The notes below the pieces were generated by a model. The model saw only the letters and a program-made list of their open reading frames with translations. It did no database searches and was not told the DNA's origin. Position numbers and translations under genes: made by a program. This document shows, one piece after another, positions 51,481-61,236 of a stretch of 64,000 nucleotides of DNA (its first letter is position 1; each line of letters opens with the position of its first letter). The stretch comes from Strongylocentrotus purpuratus (taxonomy: Eukaryota > Echinodermata > Echinoidea > Camarodonta > Strongylocentrotidae). Location: positions 12,740,328-12,804,327 of the forward strand of contig NW_022145609.1 of the NCBI RefSeq assembly GCF_000002235.5. Direction: 5' to 3'.

Positions 51481-51584
51481 TTCCGCAATTCTGCATCGAG
51501 CCTGCCGAGGACGAGGGCATTAGTAATGCAAATCCTCATCACGATTAAGTTTTCTTTTCAACTTTGTGGTGCACCCACAACAAA

Positions 51585-51803
51585 AAGTGAGTCATTTGAC
51601 ACATTTAAGCATAATTTTCGTGAGTCAGGTGTAAATTGACTCATTAGTAACAACCAATGAGTCTCTATTGACTCATTTATATTTCACCAGTGTATCAATC
51701 ATGAGCTGACGCATTTGCAAAATGCTTCGACTGACTCACATGGTCGTAAAAAATGAGTCAAGATCGACATAAGAGCATTTTAGAAGAAAAAAGTGAGTCA
51801 ACT
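51585..51803. repeat. TGAGTCA-rich segment (probable small repeat element)
   Basis: Seven exact TGAGTCA or TGACTCA heptamers occur at 51588, 51621, 51637, 51669, 51732, 51754 and 51794. The segment begins right where block X of unit 2 is interrupted and both ends read AAAAAGTGAGTCA, so it is probably an inserted element. The heptamer equals the AP-1 (Fos/Jun) site, but whether it acts as one is unknown. Confidence 0.6.
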
Positions 51804-52329
51804 TGAAAGTGAGGCTGTATGCATGCGCGCGCATGCTTTCGTGACGTCATCCAAAATGCGCATTCTCGAGCCATATTTGAATTCCCGATCGACGACGCGA
51901 CGCACAGTGGGCCAGGGAGGAACCAAAGTGCGCCAAAACTAAGTTTGGGTGATTTTTTTTTTCAATTTTTTTCTTGCCCAGTTGAAAGGTAATACATAGA
52001 GGAATACCTCAGTGAAATATTTAATTCCGTTATGTACAATAAGGGTATAAATTTACTACTTCAAACAGCAAAATCCTACATATTCACAGTTTTAGTGCAA
52101 AAGTGACTTATTTTATAAATCTTTCAATTCAACATGAAGTTTTTTAAGTTATTGATATGAAATTGCTCTCACATATTCCTGATAGTTCATTTCGTTGAAT
52201 GAATGGGTTAAAATTAATAGAAACACAATCTTCATGATATATTATAGGGTAATTCACTGAAAAATGGACTAATTATCCATGTTTTTTTATAAATCCAGAA
52301 GAAATGTTTAGATCTCCGCAGTGTACCGC

Positions 52330-52680
52330 TTAAATTTTAATACCACCATTTCCTCTGATGTCTAAGCTTTAAGTTGATACCAAATTTGGCTGCCCGATCT
52401 TGCCCGTTGTTATGTTAGAGCCGATTTCCCTTGCCACATTGCCCCGAAAAATGTGGGTTTTGGGGGTCCGCGGCTGAATCATGAAGGATTCGTGGTCATA
52501 AATCACGGCGCGAGGGGGCGCGTGACACTTATTCTGACACCGCGGACCGAAATAAACACATTTTCGGGGCAATGTTGCAAGGAAAACGGCTCTAACATAA
52601 TACGGGCAGAATCGGGCAGCCAAATCTGGTATCAACTTAAAGCTTAGACATCAGAGAAAATGTTGGTAATAAAATTTTAG
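52330..52680. mobile_element. short foldback palindrome (~350 bp)
   Basis: The arms at about 52330-52470 and 52540-52680 are inverse copies, sharing TGATGTCTAAGCTTTAAG, TTGATACCA, TTTGGCTGCCCGAT and ACATTGCCCCGAAAA. A GC-richer loop with CCGCGG motifs lies between them. It looks like a miniature inverted-repeat element. Ends and target duplication are not clear, and it encodes nothing. Confidence 0.7.
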
Positions 52681-54057
52681 CGCAAATCCCTGGAAATAGA
52701 TTAGTTTATTTTAGTCATTTTGTTGCATAATTAGAGTAATTATAGCTTAATACTTGGTACTCCATAAATCTTTGGACTAAGTTAGTCTGAATGCAACAAC
52801 AGTGCCCACCTTTATTCATACGAGAATAAAAGGGTGGAAAATGAAACGAAAATTTATATTTCATATCATCACTACACTTTCCTGATATCCATAGACTTCT
52901 GTCAGCGCGATCGCATGTATTTCAATGAAATCAAACAACTGCAATGCCATTGGCCTTGTCCGTCACCTTTGAAATTAACGAACGTTACTATGTCGTATTA
53001 CGTAACCCAAACCTGACTTCTCCGAGATAAGCTGATACTGCAGTTTCGAAAGGTGTGAATTAAATTTTAGAAGGTTGTTGCGATCATGTCTGTTTCGATA
53101 ATTTTAAATAGATGGCCCCCAAAAAAGGTGTCTACAGCGTCAGTGATAAATTAATATACTTTGGCATTTCCTGTCCAGCGATCTCGCTTGTTCCTGGTGG
53201 AAATGCCTATCTGACATTCCCTTTTACGTTGTGTAAAGTCCATAATAAGGCGTAAACTCAGCTGATCGTACGGAAAGACAACAAGCATTCAAAGTTTAGG
53301 TATACGAATCTCGTATTGCTCTACGCTAACCGTTTATAACATTTTCCTATCATGAACGTTGTATAAAGAAACGCCTGCTTAAGCATCGTTTCGAATGAAA
53401 ACTCGATAGAAAATCGTGGTCCCCGTGCCGTTGTATTCTTAACGTCGTGTCGTAAAGAATCGTCTAAATGGTCGGGGATAATCATGACCGCCCACCAATG
53501 GTAGACAAGGTTTTTCTTAAGAAGTTTCTTTATACGATGCTGTTTTCTAGTCTGTTTGAACCTTTCGCTATACGATGATTCTTTAAACGACCTTTCTTTA
53601 TTCGCGTTTCATATAATTTCCTTTAAGCACATTGACACCTCCATCTCCTCGACACCATTGTCTGCTTTGACAGAAAGGGGCCAACCGGAGTTTGGCATAC
53701 ATTTACGATATTATTATTCAGTGGTTAGCGATCATGGGTAACTATTAAATATATAATCGGGAAGCATAGAAGTTCGCTTTTAAATGATACGAATTGCATT
53801 ACCAGGATACAAGAATATTTCAAAGTTGGTCTTTCTTTTTGAGACGCCAAGGTATTTAAACGATTAGGAATCGCCGTAAATCGCATTGAACTCAACCCAC
53901 GAAATGCCCATACTGTTAAGTCCTCTGGCATATTTATAGGGAATCAAATTGTTTTAAACGAGAGTTAATGCTTAGTCTGTTCTATACAAGGATATAGTAC
54001 AACGTATGAAAATGTTATTAAATATAGTTTGTTTGTGTAATACAATCTTCTACCCAG

Positions 54058-54360
54058 ATGTACGGCTCGTCAATGGCTCGAACGACGCTGAAGGAAGAGT
54101 GGAGGTCTTGTACGGTGGATCGTGGATAACCGTTTGTGATGATTACTGGTATCTGCATGAAGCAAGGGTGGTCTGCAGGATGCGTGGGTTCGACGGAGCT
54201 TTAGAAGCACCTGTTTCGGCTAGGTTTGGGGAGGGAACCGGTGATAGTATTGATGTCCGTTGTTACGGAACAGAAGATAGCTTGGCGGACTGTCCAAACA
54301 TATGGACCACTTCTTCATGTGGGCATCATGAGGATGCGGGTGCCGTATGTTATTCAGGGG
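54058..54360 (+). CDS. SRCR domain exon 6 (A type), intact
   Basis: Acceptor TACCCAG, then AT GTA CGG, through donor GGGG|GTATGA: 303 bp, phase 1 to phase 1. It encodes a complete six-Cys domain: [66 protein letters not shown]. The hydrophobic Leu before GFDG in the paralogues is Arg here. It is the closest relative of the disrupted exon 4 and shows what that exon looked like. Confidence 0.88.
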
Positions 54361-54851
54361 GTATGAACTAATTTCATATGAAAGAATAATTTACCAACGG
54401 TACCTAAAGAGGCCATGCTATTTGGAAGAGCACATTACAAGAACATTTACATTTGTCGTCACAGTTGTTCCTATCTTCAGGTGATGACACATTGATTGAA
54501 GGGAAAATCGTCTTTGCTTAGTAACAAAGCATGTAATAACATTTCCCAAAGTCTTTCATATTTACAAATTCAAATTTAACTGGCGATATAGTGAAATTAT
54601 GATCAATTGTGTTACATACCGTTTTTCGTTATAATCTTTAAGAAAGGCATTGCCATATAAATGAGTAGCGAGCACGATCAACCATTAGGATGATATACGT
54701 CACTTCACTATACAAATCCAACATCGTATTTGAATAATGCACCAAATTTCTGATGTTGTTTGATTCTTGAATATTTTCCGGACCAAGTAGAGGTTTCAAG
54801 TCATATTTAGTTCTTTGTAAAGTTAATTAAAAGCACTTTTCATTCATTCAG
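54361..54851 (+). other. intron within SRCR pair 3 (A to B), highly conserved
   Basis: 491 bp, GTATGA...TTCATTCATTCAG, about 97.6% identical by hand count to the intron at 49478-49968. No RNA secondary structure or open frame stands out by eye. Confidence 0.85.
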
Positions 54852-55181
54852 CCCACCCGAATCCATTTGAAGTTCGTCTTATCAATGGATCAAACGACGC
54901 TGAAGGAAGAGTAGAGGTACTGTACGACGGCTCGTGGGGAACTATTTGCCATTATGACTGGGATCTGAGAGACGCGAAGGTGGTTTGTAGAATGTTAGGG
55001 TTTGATGGAGCATTAAGCGCATCGAGATCTGCAATGTTTGGTCAGGGCTCTGGTCGTATTCTTCTTGATTTGGTCAGGTGTGGTGGAACAGAAGACAACC
55101 TAGTAGACTGTGCTCATCGAGGAATTGGAGATTATAGTTTCTGTGGTCATGCATGGGACGCAGGGGCAATTTGTTATTTCG
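54852..55181 (+). CDS. SRCR domain exon 7 (B type), intact
   Basis: 330 bp from acceptor ATTCAG|CC to donor TTTC G|GTATTA, phase 1 to phase 1. It encodes [71 protein letters not shown] and YF. Six cysteines are present. The B type differs from the A type by its HPNPFE linker and by the longer HRGIGDYS loop between Cys 4 and Cys 5. This exon keeps the Gly codon that is a stop in exon 5. Confidence 0.88.
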
Positions 55182-56364
55182 GTATTATTTTGTTACAATC
55201 CAAATAATTTGATTCAAGTGTCTTCACATAGGACTAGGCATAGGCAGGGATCTCGACCCGACCAATTTACGCTTCCACATCCGATGGCAACCTGTATCGC
55301 ATTGAGAGGTTGACTCTACGCCGCCAAAGCACACGTTTTTGATCCGACATCTGATGACAAGTACGCTGGGCTTTAGTTCGACAAAGTTACAGGGTTGGGT
55401 TACAACTGGGTTTTAGGGAGGGCTATGAAATGGGATAGATGTAGTGTTGGATTCAGTGTTGAAGTTAGGAATTCAGTGTATAATACCATCGCGGAATAAG
55501 TGTCGTACAACGACACAAGTCAATGCCAACACGTTTCTTTGGGGGATTCCCCCAACATTGCCCAACAGAAGCCTGTTTGTGTAATAATAATAATAATAAT
55601 AATAGTGGCTACTTGTATAGCGCACAGGTCCACCTTTCGGTGCTCATGGCGCTTAGAAAAGAGTACATGTAACAGGCATAAGAAAGAGAAAACAATAAAC
55701 CGAAAAACAAATTCGGAATTCTCCTAGACATAGTAAATTAAAATAGGCCATTACAACGCATATCCCAGCATATCTTCAACTTGTGTACTTCATGTTGCCA
55801 TCGACGATTGGTTCACATGTTACCCCTAACAGACACAGCGAAAACAACTTCTGTAAACAGTCCAACCGGAACCTGGTATGAACAACTTGGCAATATTTCT
55901 GCTGGCTTATAGGAACAAAAGAAGGGCTTGAAGAATGAAAACAAAATCGTTATGGTTTTCTCATATTCTTTCGTTTAAAATTTGATATGGAGGAAAAATT
56001 AACTTTGAAATTACGAAAATACTGAAGCTCCTTGTATTTCAGTACAAAAAAAATTGTCGACAACGGTTCTTCGCTAAAAAAAACATTTTTAATGAAGGGG
56101 CAAATAATGGAATACATTTACGAAAGCTTTGATTACACACAATTTATGGTAACATATTTACACATCTTTTTCAGTCAAAAGAACAAAAAATCATTACACA
56201 TTTTGTACGTGAAACAAATGAGATATAATAATGACAACAGAAGAAAAATACTAAGATCTTCTGTTCTGAGGATCAGGTAAATAAAATGATCACATCTCTA
56301 TAAACATACTCATCTCATAATATAAATACATAAATATATCCATACATATTGTATATATATATAT

Positions 56365-56398
<34 letters not shown>

Positions 56399-56470
56399 GT
56401 TTATGAATAAATCGATCATATGTCTTCAATAAACATTTTCCAGTGTGACTTGGATGATTTTTTTATAGAT
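55182..56470. repeat. block Z of unit 2
   Basis: Intron-like DNA homologous to 50301-51480. An (AT)n tract occupies about 56350-56400. The SINE-like insertion at 55583 is absent from the unit 1 copy. Confidence 0.65.
55583..55744 (+). repeat. SINE-like insertion (ATAGCGCAC family), unit 2 only
   Basis: It starts with an AAT repeat, then GTGGCTACTTGTATAGCGCAC, AGGTCCACC and ATGGCGCTTAGA. The sequence TATAGCGCAC...GGCGCT is a widely dispersed repeat in marine invertebrates, from memory. Unit 1 has the empty site at about 50733-50738. Confidence 0.7.
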
Positions 56471-56559
56471 TTTAGATCAACTAGAAATTCTATTCATTAT
56501 AAGGTGAGTCATGATCAGCGAAGATTGGTTAAAGTGGAGAAGACCCCGGTACATGCTCG

Positions 56560-57458
56560 GATTTATTCGTACAAGATCCTGTATACAAATAGTGCTAACA
56601 TAAGGAAAACTCGACTTTAAATACTGTGGATATATCAACAATGAATAAGATTCCCATAACCTAAAAAGAACGATTTCTACACTTTTAAATTGTTTAAAAT
56701 TGCGGCTTGTTCATATTTATGAAAGACACAATAATTACGATATATCGTACATTCCTTTTGTCAAACGGCTTGGATACTCTCCATGGTCATTAGTTATGCA
56801 AATCGTGATTACAATTGAGTTTTCTTTTCAACTTTGTAGTGATAGCATATCTAAAAATAATTACGATGCACGATGGGAGTACGTGGTGACAAAAGACTGG
56901 GCAACTAAAACAAGTTCATAATCACGAACTAAAAATGATATTATCTAAGTGGAAAGGAATGCAAGCCAAAGGCCGGTTTTTTATAATCGCGTACCAACTA
57001 TAGCCCATCTTTAAGTGGACAGATACATTAAATTGATGTATGAAGCGACAATTATCAATTGTATAATTCCATAACAAAATCATTTACGTAAATAAAAGAA
57101 TAAAAATTAAGTCAGAATGAAATCAATCTCTCGTTTATATGTAATGAATAGATTAGTTTCTTTCATTTATTCTATTGCAGAATTACAGTAATGTGTACAC
57201 ATTAAAGATAGCTTGATGCTTGGTGGTCCATACATCTTTGGACTAAGTTATTCTGGATGCAACAGTGTCCGCCTTCATTCATACGAGAATAAGAGGGTGG
57301 AAATGAAACGAAAATTTATATTTCATATCATCACTACACTTTCCTGATATCCATAAATCTCTGTCAGCACGATCGCAAAGACTTCTAGAAAATCAAACAA
57401 AGGCGATTCCGCTGGCCTTGTCAGTCACCTTTATCTGCACGAACATTATAATGTCGTA
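56560..57458 (+). repeat. start of SRCR duplication unit 3 (blocks X and W)
   Basis: Block X (56560-56975) matches 45280-45730, and block W (57195-57457) matches 52745-52998, including CATACGAGAATAA and ATTTATATTTCATATCATCA. W breaks off at ATGTCGTA when the nested repeat pile begins. Its continuation reappears at 63861. Confidence 0.75.
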
Positions 57459-57819
57459 CTAGCAGGACCCGCGGAAATCCGCGGGATTCTAGAGTGCGCG
57501 GGTGGGGCAGGGGCGGATCCAAAAGGCAGCGAGGGAGGGGACCAAATTTGTGAGTAAATATCAAGCCGCAACTCGCTCTGGACGTCGACACGGAGGTGGA
57601 CATCGGGCGGAGCATAGCCAATTTGATATAGAGTAGACCCCCCCCCCCCCCTGCGTACGCGCCTGTATTGTAGTCTGCAGACTGATGTAGATGCATATTA
57701 GATTTTGGTGGCAAAATTTGGCTTGCCCCGATGTTTTGCCCTACCCGACCCTCATCTCTTTTTTTCGCTTTTGTCACGTTGATGATCTTAATATGATTAC
57801 GTTATACAGTAACCCCAGG

Positions 57820-59295
57820 TAGCTTTGATTTTTCTAGTGCTTTCAACACTATTACCCCCCACCTTCTGATAAACAAACTCATTGATATGGAAGTCCCACC
57901 CCAGTTCAGTCTGTGGATACAGAGCTTCTTAAGTGACAGACCACAGAGAGTGGTCTTAGGAAACGCCTTATCCTGTCCAAGAATTGTGAATACAGGGGCG
58001 CCCCAGGGCTGTGTCATCTCCCCTGCGCTCTTCTCCCTCTACACAAGTGCCTGTCTATGTAATGTAGGAGAGTGCAGCATCATCAAATATGCGGATGATA
58101 CTGTTATCACAGGTTATCTTTCTGAAAATGTAGACCCATACGTTAAGGTTATAGATGAGTTTGTTAAATCGTGCAATGACCATTCCCTTATACTAAACGT
58201 AACTAAAACAAAAGAGATCATAATTGATTTTCGTCGAAACCCCTTCGAACATACTCCGATTTTGATTAATGATTCTCCTGTAGAACAAGTTACAGAGTAC
58301 AGGTATTTAGGTACTACTATCTCAAAGTCACTTGATTGGACTAAGAACATTGTAGACATCCAAAAGAAAGCCAACCAGAGACTATACTTTATTAGGGTAA
58401 TGAAAAACTTAAGAGTAGATAGTAAGTTGATAGAACTGTTCTTTAAGTCCCTAATCCAGAGTGTCCTAACCTTCAACCTAATTTGCTATTATGCAAACGC
58501 TAAAATTGTTGCCAAGAAACTACTCGAACGTCCCAGAAAGGCAGCAAAACGTATCACAGGAGCCGATCTAACATCCATAGAAGATCTTTATCAGAAAAAT
58601 GCCCTCTCTAGAGTAAAACAAATAATGCATGACCCCTCGCACCCACTGAATGAGCATTTCAATTATAACACATCTGGAATACGCCTGTGCACACCACGAA
58701 CTCAACGTGCACGTTTCCGAAGATCCTTTATCCCAGACTCCATTCATCTTTTCAATTCCAAAGCAAAACGTGTTTGATTACTATGAACCTACCATGTCAA
58801 TGTATCAATATAAATGTAATATAATATAAATTTCAAATATATGCCATGAATATTGCATCCAACTATCAATTACCGTTTGAGCCAGTAACTACAATCTATG
58901 TGTCATCAATAAACTTAACAATAAAAATGATGCCGGTAATAATTATACTACTCAAAATGGTAATATATAATCATTATAATAATAATAATACAAATGACAA
59001 TAATAATGATTCATGTATTTATTATCATTTTAAGATTTACTATGGAATAATCATTGATATTAAATAATTTAGCTTCATATTTTGTAAAATGGAATCTGAT
59101 ATTACCTCTTTAACCACCATATATACCGTGGCTTACATATATATATTACCTCATCTATTGTATGTTTATCATTATGTGTATGTTTATCACTGTCCTGTAA
59201 TATTTCATTTATATATCTGTATCGCAATACTCTGTAACCAGTGGACAACACATTTCCTGAAAAGGACAATAAATGATTATACTTATACTTATATA
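57820..59295 (+). mobile_element. 5'-truncated CR1/L2-like LINE with partial reverse transcriptase
   Basis: The open frame starts at the LINE-type FDFSSAFNT motif and runs to the stop at 58775-58777. It holds APQGCVISPALFSLY, the catalytic IIKYADDTV, LNVTKTKEIIIDFR, YRYLGTTIS and a C-terminal RFRRSFIPDSIHLFN, the order seen in CR1/L2/Rex-type LINE ORF2. Everything upstream (endonuclease and RT fingers) is missing, as is usual for 5' truncation. The 3' UTR ends near 59295 with short TTATACT repeats after AATAAA. The frame has no internal stop over about 318 codons, so insertion is relatively young. Clade assignment is tentative. Confidence 0.8.
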
Positions 59296-60219
59296 CTTGC
59301 CGACGCTTGCGGCGGCAGAGCTCCTTGGAGTTAGTTATAAATATATTATGTAGGTCTAGGTGCTGCATGAAATCTGAAATCTGTTATGTAATGTAATAAG
59401 ACAATTTTACTTATTTAAATCAGCTGCAAGCGGGCGTTTGAAGCAGAAAATAAACTTGTGTTATCGAACAATTAATGAGTAGTCTAAGGTGCTTTTATTT
59501 AATCGAGAAGAGGTTCACCAAGTCGAGGTATAACTATTAGTACGTTGAATGAAAGAAGCTTTGTTTATATTTGATTGTTGGCGAAAGTCGCTATAGGCGT
59601 ACACATGCACAATGCGATGTAGAACATGAACACACGTGCGCACACGTTGAATACATACACGCGAAGATGAATAGCGCTTTTTGTGTGTCATGTTGAGCAT
59701 TATCATGTACGTACCTCGCACACACTTGTTAATGCATGTACAGAAAAGTCGAAGTCCTTGCATGTACTACGTACGTACCATATAAATGGTACGTACGTAC
59801 CTTTTTTTGTTACTTTTTGCGTATATTTAATATAAATCTAATCAGGATTGTAAAAATATATTACCAACATTTTTTATTATCATATCATTTATTTGCTAAA
59901 AAATCAAACACAAACTGTTTATTTCTGATTTTGGCAGACAATTCATAGATCGAGGTCGGACTGTGCTGCTCAAGAGTATAAGCTAGGTCGTTGCTTTTGC
60001 GTGATTGTATATCTCCGTTTTATCAAATTGTTATTGACTGTATAAACAGAATAAAAACACATTCGTAATTTGTTAAATATTTTTTGTTAGAATAATATCA
60101 AATTAGAATAAAAACAATTTTTTAGAGGCAATGGATTAAAACAGTTCGAGGCTCATGCATGCATGCAACAGGCCACGCGTAATATTCATGAGCATGTCAC
60201 ATCGTTTTTTACGATTTCC

Positions 60220-60440
60220 TGGTCGATGGCGGGACAGAATGGGTAAAAACCCGGCCGTTGCGATGTAGAAAAGAATTTCTCGTCCCCCGGGTCGGGTCCC
60301 GTCCCCCCTCGACCCGTCGTCCGGGAGGAGAAAGCTCTCCCGACGTCGAGCCCGGACCCTCGTTAAGTGACGCAGATCGACGCGTTTCGACGCGAAATTA
60401 GTCATCGGACCGCCCACAATCGGACCCATGGAGCTTCTCG
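60220..60440. other. GC-rich segment in the repeat pile
   Basis: Rich in CCCGGG, TCGACG and CGTCG motifs, in sharp contrast to the AT-rich surroundings. It contains CGACGCGTTTCGACGCG, a near-direct repeat. It probably belongs to the 3' part of the first CTAGCAGG repeat. A minus-strand frame (60136-60429) is Arg/Gly-rich and has no recognised domain. Confidence 0.5.
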
Positions 60441-60615
60441 TATTATTATTATAGACTAGCAGGACCCGCGGAAATCCGCGGGATTCTAGAGGGAGTGGGG
60501 GGTGTACATATATAGAGAATGTCTAAATTAAAACCACCAAGAACGTTATTTGCCATTCAGGCCATTAAAAATATACATGTTTAGCGTCCCCGCCCGCTTC
60601 CTTTTTGGGGGCCGC

Positions 60616-60860
60616 CTCCTATTTTTTTTTTTTTTTTTTTTTTTTGAAAGAAAAAAAAACATGAAAAGCACTGCTAAAATGTATTTCTGATTTTAAAAAA
60701 GAAAAAAAAAATTGTCGGCCGCCATCTTGAAAAATAGCCCGAATGCCAGGGAAAATGTACGGAGCGGCCATTTTGAAAGAAAAAAAAAAAAAAAAGCGCC
60801 TCCTCCTTCCCATTTTTCAAAAAAACAGGATGCTATAAGCATGTTTTTTTTTTTAATTTG
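60616..60860. repeat. poly-T/poly-A rich segment with repeated GGCCGCCAT motif
   Basis: Long T and A homopolymers (60621-60645, about 60778-60795) flank two related units, CGGCCGCCATCTTGAAAAA (about 60715) and GCGGCCATTTTGAAAGAA (about 60765). The frames predicted across it (FFFF, KKKK) are low-complexity only. Confidence 0.7.
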
Positions 60861-61236
60861 GCCTTATATTAAATTTAAAAAAACAATCCAACTGTACCGG
60901 TAGTTATTCTTTAAGCCACTGGAACTGCGTAGAGTTCCGTAGTGTGGCGTACCGACTACGCAGAAATTAGGCTGCGTATTAATGGGAAAATAGTCCCTGC
61001 GTAGGTTATGCGTAGGCTGGCGTACAGGTTTGCTTATGGTTGCTTACTGTGTGGAAAGCTTTTACTGCTTAGTCGATCTGGCGTAGGGTAGCGTACTGTT
61101 GCGTAAAAAGGCGGACTTTCTGCGTAAAAAGGCGTAATTTCTGCGTCAAGTTTCTACGCCGAAAGTACGCAAAAAAAATTAAACATGTTGAATTGTTTTC
61201 GTTCACCTTGCGTACCCCTTTCCGTCCCTCAGCATA

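Larger units (their letters stand above)
51480..56560 (+). repeat. SRCR duplication unit 2
   Basis: Contains a fragment of block X (51505-51575), an insertion of unrelated sequence and two palindromic elements (51575-52700), a block W (52745-53095), block Y (53100-54057), intact A and B SRCR exons and block Z (55182-56470). Order and orientation match unit 1. Confidence 0.78.
57459..60455. mobile_element. CTAGCAGGACCCGCGG repeat, copy 1, with nested LINE
   Basis: It starts CTAGCAGGACCCGCGG and continues AAATCCGCGGGATTCTAGAG. The CCGCGG motifs make a terminal hairpin. It ends with CTTCTCGTATTATTATTATAGA directly against the second copy. It carries a segment at 57563-57635 (CTGGACGTCGACACGGAGG, GGGCGGAG) shared with 63636-63700. 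A LINE fragment (57820-59295) and a GC-rich stretch (60220-60440) lie inside. Class is unassigned; no transposase or RT belonging to it was recognised. Confidence 0.5.

Noticed and set aside
57421-57777. Minus-strand frame sharing an SVSTSRA motif with the frame at 63525-63797
   Set aside because: Both lie on the same repeat segment (complement of GACGTCGACACGGAGG). The similarity reflects repeat copies.
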